A stretch of 41,596 nucleotides of DNA, taken from contig CAUZFZ010000092.1 in NCBI GenBank assembly GCA_963579025.1, positions 1-41,596 of the forward strand, written 5' to 3'. Positions 16,658-25,126 of the stretch are shown one piece after another (within the stretch, counting starts at the first letter, position 1; every line of letters starts with the position of its first letter). The position numbers were made by a program, and so were the translations under genes. The DNA is from CAUZFZ01 sp963579025. GTDB taxonomy: Bacteria; Planctomycetota; Planctomycetia; Planctomycetales; Planctomycetaceae. Below the pieces are notes generated by a model. The model ran no database searches. It saw only the letters and a list, made by a program, of their open reading frames with translations, and had not been told where the DNA came from.

Positions 16658-17830
16658 GTGCGCGATGCGCACAGTGCGTTCCCAGACGATTCGAGACGAC
16701 GAGAAAGGATTCCGCTTCTCTTGCTCACGACCCGGCACAAACGATGCATCAGACGATTCGGGCTGGTCGCCCCGCTCATGATGGTCTGCGCATGGTCGAA
16801 CGTCGTGCAGTCACAGGACATGTTTCCGGGAACTGGCATCAATACCGTTGAGCAGTGGCCCTATACGCATTCGCGACAGGAGTTGCGACCACAGCATCGA
16901 TCTTCTCAACCGCAAGCGGCCCCATTCCGTCCCGGCTATTCAGACGTCAGAGATATTTCGTATCCCGCTCCCGTCGTGCGGTGTGTTCATGGTTTCCCGG
17001 TCACCCAGTGCCCTGCCTGTCGACACCCGACCGGGAAACCAGTGCGAAACACTCTGATCCCGGAGGCACGTTATCCCACGTTTCATTCGAATGAAGTGGT
17101 GGAGCACATCTACCCGCAGGATGACCCTCCGTGTGAGCCACTGAGACTCAAGAGGGATCTCCCGCGTGCCTGGTGTCGGTTGAGAGATGACACGCTGGCT
17201 GTCTATGTACCGGACAATCTGCTGACTCTGGCGTTGGTTGGCGCGGCTTCCGCAACAGTTCGCGAACGGCTGGACGATGACGTACGTCGCGATGCCGCCA
17301 TGCACCCGGAACGCTGGGGAGTCGGTTCGGACATACTGGGCGTGATCGGTGCCGCTGAGTCTCAGGTCCCAGTCGTGCTGGGTGTTTACGCGCTGTCACT
17401 GCAGCAACAGGACCACGAGCTGCACGATTTCTCAGCGACCCTGACGAGTGCATTTACGATCAACGGTCTGAGTACTCTGTTAGTGAAGGGAGTGACCGAT
17501 ACAGAGCGACCCTCGTCCAATTTCAATAACGGACGCTGGGGGTTTCCGTCCTATCACGCTTCGAGCAGCTTCGCGATTGCCGGCGTCATGGATGAGTACT
17601 TCGGACATCGTGTGGGCTTTCCGGCCTACGTGCTGTCCGGGTTGATTGGCTGGAGCCGAATCGACGCACGTGACCACGATCTGTCTGACGTCGTGTTTGG
17701 CTCGGCGATGGGATTCGTGATCGGGAAATCCGTGGCAAAGCACGAACTGACGGGAGACTCACGCGTTCGGCTGGTTCCCTGGACACCGCCGCTGGGTGGC
17801 ACGGGACTGGGTTTGCAGATCAGCTATTAG
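16658..17830 (+). CDS. Exported PAP2-family phosphatase with intact catalytic pair
   Basis: Up to 390 residues from a GTG. A TTG at 16721 with AAAGGA upstream is a good alternative, because it would place a basic stretch (TTRHKRCIRRFG) and hydrophobic stretch (LVAPLMMVCAW) at the very N-terminus as a signal peptide. Numbered from the GTG, PAP2 motif 1 is K277-GVTDTE-R284-P, motif 2 is S298-Y-H300 in place of PSGH, and motif 3 is R334-IDARD-H340-DLS-D344, with His and Asp intact. A short Cys cluster, CVHGFPVTQCPAC (about 109-121), precedes the domain. Likely acts on phospholipid or other phosphoesters outside the cytoplasm. Paralogous to the protein at 6888-7985. Confidence 0.85.
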   Translation: MRDAHSAFPDDSRRRERIPLLLLTTRHKRCIRRFGLVAPLMMVCAWSNVVQSQDMFPGTGINTVEQWPYTHSRQELRPQHRSSQPQAAPFRPGYSDVRDISYPAPVVRCVHGFPVTQCPACRHPTGKPVRNTLIPEARYPTFHSNEVVEHIYPQDDPPCEPLRLKRDLPRAWCRLRDDTLAVYVPDNLLTLALVGAASATVRERLDDDVRRDAAMHPERWGVGSDILGVIGAAESQVPVVLGVYALSLQQQDHELHDFSATLTSAFTINGLSTLLVKGVTDTERPSSNFNNGRWGFPSYHASSSFAIAGVMDEYFGHRVGFPAYVLSGLIGWSRIDARDHDLSDVVFGSAMGFVIGKSVAKHELTGDSRVRLVPWTPPLGGTGLGLQISY

Positions 17831-18280
17831 GGACGGCCACAAGGACTTCCGGCACCAGCTCTCGCGCATCGGCATGCTGGCGACCTCTACGTCGCGCGAG
17901 CCGTTCAATCAGCGGCTCGAAGATCTCCACGAATTCACATCCTGCCCGTTCGTCGTGCGGATCGCGCAGGCGCAACAACGGGCTCGGCGGGGCACGTGGC
18001 TTCGTGAAGACGGAACGGTCCGCACGGATTGAACGACGGTGCCGAGTGCGTAAACACTGACATCACGCCAGGTAGAAGATCTGTCATCCGTGCATGATTT
18101 TGTTGAGTCCAGGGCTGCGGAGCCGCATACTCGCGAATCGACTGTGTCACCGATTGTTGTCGGCCGGCACTGAGCATTGCATCGTCTCGCCTGCCTTCGG
18201 GAATCAGCAATCTGCCCCGATTCCAGCGGCTGGTTTTTCGATTCGTGATCGGCACCTTCAAGCACTCAGAGGAGAGAAGT
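17831..18280. other. 450-base stretch without a supported gene
   Basis: I found no convincing coding region, tRNA or structured RNA here. Open frames on both strands lack ribosome-binding sites and family resemblance. The last 30 bases carry the ribosome-binding site (GGAG near 18270) of the Cys-rich gene. Confidence 0.5.
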
Positions 18281-18670
18281 ATGCGACGTCTATTCGCAAC
18301 ATTGTTTTCTGCCGGGTTCTGCCTGACTCTGGTCACTACACCAGCATCAGCAGAAAAGAGCTGCTGTGCGCCATCTCCGAAGCGCTGCACGACAGTCTGT
18401 CTACCACCGGTTCCCTGTCGTCGGCCGCCACCGAACTGCATTCGGGCGCCGATCATAAAACCCCGCTGTGCCAAACGAATTCGCGTCTGCTGTCCCCAGC
18501 CCGTAAAGCGCTGTCTGATTGCGACTCCCAAGTGTTGCAGGCCACAGCCAACCTGTTGCGCTCCCCAACCAGTCAGTTGTGTCGCTCGTCCGACTTGCGC
18601 TGCACCTGAGGCAACAGTCGAGTCCGACTCAGCTTCCGCGGATAAGGCTCCTGCCCCGCCCGCTGAGTAG
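18281..18670 (+). CDS. Small exported Cys/Pro-rich protein
   Basis: 129 residues from an ATG preceded by GAGGAGAG. The signal peptide is clear: MRRLFATLFSAGFCLTLV, then TTPASAE, with cleavage probably after ASA. The mature part has 16 cysteines, often in CC pairs separated by Pro-rich spacers (CCAPSPKRC, CCPQPVKRC, CCRPQPTCCAPQP), then a Ser/Ala/Glu tail. No known domain is recognised. It could be a disulfide-crosslinked envelope protein, as cysteine-rich wall proteins have been reported for planctomycetes, or it could bind metal. The function is unproven. It ends 78 bases before a terminator. Confidence 0.75.
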   Translation: MRRLFATLFSAGFCLTLVTTPASAEKSCCAPSPKRCTTVCLPPVPCRRPPPNCIRAPIIKPRCAKRIRVCCPQPVKRCLIATPKCCRPQPTCCAPQPVSCVARPTCAAPEATVESDSASADKAPAPPAE

Positions 18671-18748
18671 TCCGTTTGCAAAGAACGTCGTCATGTGAGT
18701 GTGATGCCGGGCGGTGTCGAACAGAAACTGTGTGCGAGTACGGTCTTC

Positions 18749-18782
18749 GGCCGAGGACAGACATTCTGCCCTCGGCCTTTTT
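18749..18782 (+). terminator. Intrinsic terminator after the Cys-rich gene
   Basis: GGCCGAGG (18749-18756) pairs with CCTCGGCC (18770-18777), followed by TTTTT. Confidence 0.85.
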
Positions 18783-18862
18783 GCGGGTGAGGAGCCCTCG
18801 CCGGACCCCCTTCGGCGATCGTTCAGTCTCGACCGCCGGAACGGTGATTGGATGTAACGCGC

Positions 18863-18896
18863 AAAAAAGAGCCGCACGTTTTGAAACGTGCGGCTC
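18863..18896 (-). terminator. Intrinsic terminator after the VWA genes
   Basis: A 13-bp perfect stem (GAGCCGCACGTTT / AAACGTGCGGCTC, 18869-18896) is followed on the minus strand by TTTTTT (18863-18868). It lies 27 bases after the stop of the VWA gene at 18924. Confidence 0.9.
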
Positions 18897-18923
18897 CTGG
18901 TTGGCTGCTTCGGTTTTGGCGGA

Positions 18924-20861
18924 TCAGAATTTTGGTATCTGAATTCGTTTCCCGGCGCCGACTTCGTTGTACTTCGGGTCGTGGAAGTAGGAATAGAACT
19001 CGAATGCGTAGCCGCGACTTCGATCCCATTTCGCGCGGGCAAACCACGGCGTGCCGTCGTGCTCCTCCATCACGGAACTGAAATTCTCGCTGGCCCGCTG
19101 CCGTTCTTCCGCCAGCATCGCCATGTACTCTTCTTTCGTGCCCTTCAGCTTGAAGGCTCCCTTGAGTCTCTTGAACTGCGCATCGGTTACCTCGGCGGGA
19201 GGTTTCCCGACCCACCGAATGTGCCATCGATTGTGTTTCGGATCCGAAGGAGGCGGCGTTTTGGAGGCGTGATCGTCCAAAGCCAGAAGGTACTGGAACA
19301 GGCGGACGCGATAGGCAATGCACTGTCCGTAAATCAGGTCGTAGCAAGCTCGCCAGCGCTGCGATTCTTCTTTCGCCCGCAATGGCTTGACTTCGTCCAG
19401 CATGGAAACCGCTTTGTCCAGCAGGATCATGGCGTAACTGGCTTTGTCGAATTCCGCCTTACCCTGCTTCTGAAACTCGGCGGGTTCAATCGAGAAGTGC
19501 CAGTAACGCATATTCAACTTCTTGTCACTGTGCGGATTCAGCGTGCGAATGATTTCCCAGCAGGTCTGTCTAAACTTGCTGCGGGCTCGTTGTTCTTCGT
19601 AGACGCGACGCGAAAGCAGGAGCGGCTCGTATTCTTTCATGGCGAGTGCCTTGAACTCCCGAGCATCAATGGCACCTTGATTGATCAGATTCTCTTCTTC
19701 ACCTGGCAGCATGAAGAAGATCCCGCCTGTTTCCTTACTGATTCGCACTTGCGAATAGGGGCCGAACCCGCTGGACGCACTGTCGCTGCGGGCGTGCAGC
19801 CCGTTCCACATCAGGCACTCAGGGTACGCCGTTTCGGGGCCTCGGTTAATGCGGACCCAGTGGTTCAGGTTGTACACCGGATCTTTCCATCGAATTCGGG
19901 CGTACGGATATCCGAAGATCGATTCGCGGCCGAGGATGTAAACCGGGGATCGGGCCTTTTCACAGACCTGGATGGCCTCTTCGATCTGGCCATAGTCGTT
20001 CAGGTTCTGATCGCCCGAATCCGACGGCGATTCGTCGCTGACAACGATCAGCACCAGACGCCGTTTCTGACTCCTCGCTTTGGGACCGTATTGAAGTACG
20101 GCTTTTCCGATGGCCGCGCACATGTTCTCGTCGCCACTCTCATCGACTGGGATGTTGTCGATCGCGGCGCGAATCTCGTTGACATTTGATGTGGGCGCCT
20201 TGGTCAGTTCGTGCACGCCAGCACCAAAGCTCAGGATCGAAGTCAGCAGGACCTGATCCGTCTTGCGCAGTTCTTTGTCAGTCTTCTGTTGAATGCCCAG
20301 TTCCTCGTACACCTTGTGAAACTTCTGTGCGATTTCCTCCTGGTCGTCCTTCATGCTGAACGACTCATCGAACAGCCACACCACCATGACTTTTTCCTTC
20401 CGCATCAACCCGATCAGTTCGCGCGTCAACAGCCCCAGGGCGGCTCCATAACCCTCGACGACCTGACCAGTGTTGCCGTTCACTTCGCCAACGCCGAGGG
20501 CGTTTCCGATGATGTTTTCGCCAGGCAGCGTGATGTTGGAGACGTTGATGTTGAAGTCGACTTCCTGCAACGATTCAGATTCTTCCACGGCAACCTGACT
20601 GACTGCCGGAGCGCCGGAACCGCCGACAGCCGTCGAAACGGCGCCGCCGGCCATGATGTTCTGAGTTTCCGCGATCTCTGTTTCGGTCTCGAGTTCCTTC
20701 GTGAACTCTTCCTGCTCGCGCTCGTCATCGAACACTGTTTCCAGGACGACTTCAGGCTGACCGGTATCCAGCTCCTGCTTAATGGCATAGAGCGCAATCA
20801 TCACTGCGATATGCACGGCAATCGAAGTACCAAGTGCAGAGAAACTGGCTGAACGGTTCAT
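18924..20861 (-). CDS. Membrane-anchored VWA-domain protein with TonB-like anchor
   Basis: 645 residues from an ATG with GGAG about 10 bases upstream. There is one N-terminal transmembrane helix (about 9-27) containing S13-IAV-H17, the SxxxH pattern that in TonB contacts ExbB/ExbD. An acidic extended region (about 30-150) follows, then a von Willebrand A domain with MIDAS motif D165-ES-F-S169 (WLFDESFSM) and SDESPSD further on. The last 250 residues are a helical, charged region without a known domain. The VWA part should face the periplasm. It is paralogous to, and 125 bases downstream of, the gene at 20987-22882. Function unknown; the ExbBD link is inference, since no exbB/exbD is in the window. 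Confidence 0.88.
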   Translation of the reverse strand: MNRSASFSALGTSIAVHIAVMIALYAIKQELDTGQPEVVLETVFDDEREQEEFTKELETETEIAETQNIMAGGAVSTAVGGSGAPAVSQVAVEESESLQEVDFNINVSNITLPGENIIGNALGVGEVNGNTGQVVEGYGAALGLLTRELIGLMRKEKVMVVWLFDESFSMKDDQEEIAQKFHKVYEELGIQQKTDKELRKTDQVLLTSILSFGAGVHELTKAPTSNVNEIRAAIDNIPVDESGDENMCAAIGKAVLQYGPKARSQKRRLVLIVVSDESPSDSGDQNLNDYGQIEEAIQVCEKARSPVYILGRESIFGYPYARIRWKDPVYNLNHWVRINRGPETAYPECLMWNGLHARSDSASSGFGPYSQVRISKETGGIFFMLPGEEENLINQGAIDAREFKALAMKEYEPLLLSRRVYEEQRARSKFRQTCWEIIRTLNPHSDKKLNMRYWHFSIEPAEFQKQGKAEFDKASYAMILLDKAVSMLDEVKPLRAKEESQRWRACYDLIYGQCIAYRVRLFQYLLALDDHASKTPPPSDPKHNRWHIRWVGKPPAEVTDAQFKRLKGAFKLKGTKEEYMAMLAEERQRASENFSSVMEEHDGTPWFARAKWDRSRGYAFEFYSYFHDPKYNEVGAGKRIQIPKF

Positions 20862-20986
20862 TCGTCGGATACTCCAAAAGCGAATGGCCTGCCGCAGAAT
20901 TAAGACCCGTCATCGTTGCAAACAACGAAAGAGGCCGCTGGAGTACCGTCTCCGCCGACCTCTGAAAACTCAAAGCTCATCAACTG

Positions 20987-22882
20987 TCAAAGATCGGGCG
21001 GAACTCGCTTGACCTTCGTCTTCTTGCCGGTCTTGGGGTCGACTGTTTCCAGGAACAGAACCCGGTTGGCAGCCTCACTATTGGCTCTCATTCGACCGAC
21101 TTCGGCGTAGTTGATGAAGCTCTCATCCCACGACCAGCCCATCTTGGCCTGCAGTTCAAGCTCGGCCAGATACGCAAATGGAGTCCCAGGGTGATCGTCA
21201 ACAACACGACTCAGATACATCGTCGCCTTTTCCACGATCTTTCGAATCGTTGGTCCGGTTTCCACTTTCGGCGAGGACTTCAACAGCCACGTGTTGTTGC
21301 CCTCTTTTGCGAATTCTTTCGGAGCGACCTTCATCTGAGCCATCATGATGTTATAGCCCAGTGACCGGGCCTTGAGTGCGAGTGCACGTCCAATGGCAAG
21401 ATCAAACGCCGCCTGCCAGCGCGGCTCGGTGAGATTTGCCCGATCTTCCTCACCCTGTTCCAGAACCTGGACAATCTGTGTGATGCTATGAGTCAACATT
21501 GCGGCCGGTTTCTGCGCCTCACTCGCTTCAGTTCGCAGGGCGTTATCGGTGTCGGCGCGAAATCGGAGTGACGGTGCCGATACTCTCTTCCTACGTGTCA
21601 TCTCCGCCGCCATCAGCAGAAACTGCTTTGCCTTGCTCTTCGCAATGTCTTTCTCGTAATCACGGATCGGGCGGTAATCCGGCAAATAATCTTTCATCAT
21701 CGTGGGGTCGAAGTTCCGCCCGCGTGCGTCTTCCGCAATCAGGTACAGACCATTGGTTTCGGCACATAACCGAGTGAGGGCGTACGGACCGAGTCCGGCC
21801 GAGATACGCCCCGAGTTAACCCGTCCCCCGCCCCAGAACGGAACGTCGAGCACTTCCATCCGCACGGACTCGGGTCCCTGGTCGACGGGAATGTCCTGCT
21901 CAAAGCCGTCCGAGTAGGTATAGCGAACATAGCCCTTTTCCCGGCCAAACGGCGAAGCGTTCCCGATGCAGTACACGCGGAAACCCATCTTCGAGCAGTA
22001 CGCCGCAACTTCTTCAACGGCCACGAAATCGTCACCGCGTTCGTCGGTCACGATCACGATCATGCAGTTGTGTCGATCGCGGGCCGAGCGGAATCGCTTG
22101 AACTTGTCGACCACCATCTTGACGGCCGTGAAGACCTTCTCCTCGCCAGAGTCATCGTCGGCGATTCCACGCACGAGGTTGACCGCTTTCGGGAGGTCTG
22201 AGATGGGCTCAGGCGTGTAGAAGTGAATCTCTTTGCCGAAGCCAACAACCGCAGTCTTCAGAGGTGAGTTCTTGCCACCTTCCAGACCATCAAGCTGACC
22301 GTAGATATTCTCAAAACGATCGGCGATGTCGGCGCGGCGAACGGCCAGTGAACCAGACTCGTCAAACAGCCAGGTCACCAGCGTCTGACGATCCTTCAAC
22401 GAGTTCATGATTTCGTACGTCATGCGATCAAGCGATCCCTCGACGCCACCTACTTTTTCGGATGAACCCGTCGTTTCGACGACGCTTGCCATGTCGGCGG
22501 CCGCCGGTTGCAGAATCTCGTTCACTGGCGGAGCATCAGGGACCAGGATGTCCTCTTCCAATTGCCGCTGCATCTGATCAGCCGGGTTGCTGTTCACCAC
22601 CTCGGCCGCGGCTTGCGACGACGTCAGTGTGTTTGCATCACTCGCGTTGCCGACAAGGTCCGTGACCGTCACGTCGAACTTGTAATCCTTGTCGTCGAAT
22701 TCCTCGACGATGCTCGTGATGACGTTGTCCGGGTTCTGGTTGCCAGTCACGTAGGTGAACGTGCTCAGCAGGAACAACACGGCGACGTGCGCACCAAGGC
22801 TGACCGCCCAGGCGGGAACTTCGCGCGTGCCGGAGATCGGACCGTCATCAATGTCGGCATCGGCGTATCGGAATTGGCTCAC
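20987..22882 (-). CDS. Membrane-anchored VWA-domain protein, paralogue with TonB-like anchor
   Basis: 631 residues from a GTG at 22882, preferred over an ATG six codons upstream because AAGGAG (22889-22894) lies 6 bases before the GTG and the ATG has no such site. The N-terminal helix (about 25-45) contains S28-LGA-H32, again the TonB-like SxxxH. The VWA MIDAS motif is D174-ES-G-S178 (WLFDESGSL), with TDERGDD as a further loop. The region before the MIDAS motif aligns with its neighbour (EIMNSLKDRQTLVTWLFDES versus ELIGLMRKEKVMVVWLFDES). The C-terminus ends in a Lys-rich tail. Probably co-transcribed with the downstream paralogue and expected to work in the same envelope process, which is unknown. 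Confidence 0.88.
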   Translation of the reverse strand: MSQFRYADADIDDGPISGTREVPAWAVSLGAHVAVLFLLSTFTYVTGNQNPDNVITSIVEEFDDKDYKFDVTVTDLVGNASDANTLTSSQAAAEVVNSNPADQMQRQLEEDILVPDAPPVNEILQPAAADMASVVETTGSSEKVGGVEGSLDRMTYEIMNSLKDRQTLVTWLFDESGSLAVRRADIADRFENIYGQLDGLEGGKNSPLKTAVVGFGKEIHFYTPEPISDLPKAVNLVRGIADDDSGEEKVFTAVKMVVDKFKRFRSARDRHNCMIVIVTDERGDDFVAVEEVAAYCSKMGFRVYCIGNASPFGREKGYVRYTYSDGFEQDIPVDQGPESVRMEVLDVPFWGGGRVNSGRISAGLGPYALTRLCAETNGLYLIAEDARGRNFDPTMMKDYLPDYRPIRDYEKDIAKSKAKQFLLMAAEMTRRKRVSAPSLRFRADTDNALRTEASEAQKPAAMLTHSITQIVQVLEQGEEDRANLTEPRWQAAFDLAIGRALALKARSLGYNIMMAQMKVAPKEFAKEGNNTWLLKSSPKVETGPTIRKIVEKATMYLSRVVDDHPGTPFAYLAELELQAKMGWSWDESFINYAEVGRMRANSEAANRVLFLETVDPKTGKKTKVKRVPPDL

Positions 22883-23067
22883 CGCTGGCTCCTTATCCAT
22901 CAGTCAAAAAGCAAACGCGGGCGGGCTGTGATGCGAGGCGGGACGCTGCCAGGAAACAGACGTAACTCGTTGTGGGAAGCTGGTTAAACTACACCATCCC
23001 CGCACAGCGAACAACACAGCCAGCCGGAATGTAACATCCGTGACGACCCGTATGTTCTCCCGAAACA

Positions 23068-23952
23068 TCAACTCAGGCAGAGTTTTTCAGCCGGGAAGAC
23101 AGGCCCCTCGACACAAGTCCGTCGGTAGTCCCAGGTCCCATCGTCCATTTTAACACGTGTGACACAGCTGAAGCAGATCCCGAACCCACATGCCATCGGA
23201 GTCTCGAGTGACAACCAGCAAGGAACACCCGCCTCTGCTGAGATTCTCGCGACGGCTGCCATCATCGGCTCAGGGCCACAACAGTACACTGCATCCGGTG
23301 GCGATTCGCCCTGCAAAGACGTCGACAGCAGGTCTGTGACGAAACCATGGTGCTCGACAGAACCATCGTCGGTAGCGATCCCGACGTCGATTCCCGTCTC
23401 GCGAAACAACTCGACAGCCGCCAGGTACTCTTTCGACCGAACTCCGTAGCACAGTTCGATCGAATCGGGCCGCTTCGAGATTGATCTCGAAGGATTACCG
23501 TAAACGCGGGCTCCGGTGGCTTCGCGCGCCACGGCAAGGAACGGCGTTTGCCCGATGCCGCCCGCAACCATGCACAGACGCCCGGCTGCGGGAATGGGAA
23601 ACCCGTTTCCGAGCGGACCCCAGACGTCGCAGCGATCACCGCGAGTCCAGGACGTCATTAGCCCGGTCAACTTGCCCACCACCAGATATCCGAAATCAAC
23701 CCCGGCCGGTTCGCCGGCCTCGTCCCAGACATCGAGCAAAGCGAACGGACGTCCCAGCATTGGATCGCCCACACCCTGGTCGCGGACCATGAAGAATTGT
23801 CCCGGGACGATCTGTCGAGCGATTTCCGGACATCGAATCCGCATCCGCCACGTATCGCGGGCGAGCAGCTCGTTCTCCTCGACGACGGCCTCACATTGCG
23901 TCGCCGACGGTACAAGCCCCGGCAAAGTCTGACACGAAGCAGCAACATCCAT
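23068..23952 (-). CDS. pyrK: Dihydroorotate dehydrogenase electron transfer subunit PyrK-like
   Basis: 294 residues from an ATG with GGAGG upstream. It starts 6 bases after the stop of the pseudouridine synthase gene, so the two are surely co-transcribed. The FAD-binding ferredoxin-reductase fold shows RPFALLD (68-74), GPLGNGF and a pyridine-nucleotide site (VAGGIGQTPFL). The C-terminal [2Fe-2S] site has C255-x4-C260-x2-C263-x16-C280. In PyrDB-PyrK complexes this subunit passes electrons from dihydroorotate oxidation to NAD+. No pyrD is adjacent, so the partner must lie elsewhere. A related sulfide-dehydrogenase-type subunit is the main alternative. Confidence 0.9.
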   Translation of the reverse strand: MDVAASCQTLPGLVPSATQCEAVVEENELLARDTWRMRIRCPEIARQIVPGQFFMVRDQGVGDPMLGRPFALLDVWDEAGEPAGVDFGYLVVGKLTGLMTSWTRGDRCDVWGPLGNGFPIPAAGRLCMVAGGIGQTPFLAVAREATGARVYGNPSRSISKRPDSIELCYGVRSKEYLAAVELFRETGIDVGIATDDGSVEHHGFVTDLLSTSLQGESPPDAVYCCGPEPMMAAVARISAEAGVPCWLSLETPMACGFGICFSCVTRVKMDDGTWDYRRTCVEGPVFPAEKLCLS

Positions 23953-23958
23953 GACACC

Positions 23959-25074
23959 TTACCTCCGCCGTTTTTTCCTGGCTGCCGGCTTTGCGATGGC
24001 CGGATGTGGTTTCTTACTCGATTCCCGACGATCGGGTTCTGGTTCCGCTGCCGGTTGATTGCGGCGCTGGCCAGTGATATCGAGCCCACGGCTATTCTCG
24101 ATCGGCGCGACCTCTTCCGTCCGTGCGCCGCCCGACTTAGAGCGTTTGTCGAACTGCGGGCGTTTCTTCCGCGGGCGATTCGTGGCGTCCTCACGTCGTC
24201 GTGCAGCGCCATGTTGAATGTAGTCCGTCAGCAGCGTCATCTCTTTCTTCGTGAGCACCCGGTAACGGCCGAGGGCGACGTTGCGCAGTTCCAAGGGGCC
24301 AAATGTCGCTCGTTCCAGCAGCATGACTTTGTGACCGAGCCGGGCGAACAGACGGCGGATTTCCCGGTTCCGCCCCTCGGCCAGCCGGACCTCCAGCACA
24401 GTGCTCTTGCCCTTGATCTTCAGCTTCTTCACGCGATCAACCCGGAAGAGTCCATCGCTGAAATAGACTCCGGCGAGGGCCTTTTTCAACGTCTCGCCAT
24501 TCGGGATGCCCGCCACCAGCACGTGATAGGTCTTCGGAACCTGAAACTTCGGATGCGCAAGCTGATGACTGAGCTCTCCATCGTTCGTAACCAGCAGCAG
24601 GCCGACGGAGTTTTCGTCCAGACGTCCGATGGGAAACAGACGCCCGGCGTCCCGAGGAAACAGGTCGATCACGCGCGTGCGGCCGGATGGGTCGCTGTTC
24701 GTGCACAGCACGCCCTTCGGCTTGTTCAGCATGTAACAGACCGGACGATCCGGCCGGATTGGTTCGGTATCAAACTGGACGGACTGTTTAGCTGGATTCA
24801 CACATACGCCGAGTTCCGTCACTGCCACACCGTCGACACTCACGCGTCCTTTGCGGATGAACTCTTCGCAGGCACGTCGAGAACCCAGTCCACAGCGAGC
24901 CAGCAGTACGTGCAGCCGCACACTCTCTTGAGCGGGCTGTTTTGCGGGGGCGGACATCGGACGATCGATTCTCGTTTGACTGGCCAGAGCGGGTGTTGTT
25001 GGCGAAGTATAGGGCGGAGCGGTCGGCGGCGAAATCGGCTCAGTCCGATCGAAATCCAACGGGCGCAGCAGCAT
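23959..25074 (-). CDS. RluB/RsuA-family rRNA pseudouridine synthase
   Basis: 371 residues from an ATG at 25074 with AGGTGA 5 bases upstream. A later ATG at 24957 would begin nearer the S4 domain but lacks a good ribosome-binding site, so the first is preferred. Order: Pro/Thr-rich leader; S4 RNA-binding domain (about 52-95, LLARCGLGSRRACEEFI); catalytic domain with the aspartate in GRLDENSVGLLLVTNDGEL (D153) and NREIRRLFARLGHKV; a basic low-complexity tail of about 80 residues ending ARKKRRR. It isomerises a uridine in ribosomal RNA; which position is not decidable here. It lies between ligA and pyrK. Confidence 0.93.
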   Translation of the reverse strand: MLLRPLDFDRTEPISPPTAPPYTSPTTPALASQTRIDRPMSAPAKQPAQESVRLHVLLARCGLGSRRACEEFIRKGRVSVDGVAVTELGVCVNPAKQSVQFDTEPIRPDRPVCYMLNKPKGVLCTNSDPSGRTRVIDLFPRDAGRLFPIGRLDENSVGLLLVTNDGELSHQLAHPKFQVPKTYHVLVAGIPNGETLKKALAGVYFSDGLFRVDRVKKLKIKGKSTVLEVRLAEGRNREIRRLFARLGHKVMLLERATFGPLELRNVALGRYRVLTKKEMTLLTDYIQHGAARRREDATNRPRKKRPQFDKRSKSGGARTEEVAPIENSRGLDITGQRRNQPAAEPEPDRRESSKKPHPAIAKPAARKKRRR

Positions 25075-25084
25075 GAACTCACCT

Positions 25085-25107
25085 GAACAACTCGGCTTCA
25101 GTTGTTC
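25085..25107 (-). other. Stem-loop between ligA and the pseudouridine synthase gene
   Basis: GAACAACT (25085-25092) and AGTTGTTC (25100-25107) form a perfect 8-bp stem with a 7-base loop. On the transcript it ends right before the AGGTGA ribosome-binding site of the downstream gene. No T-run follows, so it is more likely a processing or translational element than a terminator. Confidence 0.45.
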
Positions 25108-25126
25108 GAGTTCTCATCGTGACAGA

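Noticed and set aside
17935..18681. 248-codon minus-strand open frame
   Set aside because: Overlaps the Cys-rich exported gene, which has a signal peptide and ribosome-binding site on the plus strand.
18888..20189. 433-codon plus-strand open frame
   Set aside because: Antisense to the VWA protein with MIDAS motif; no ribosome-binding site or family resemblance.
23797..25086. 429-codon plus-strand open frame
   Set aside because: Antisense to the pseudouridine synthase and pyrK, which have clear motifs.
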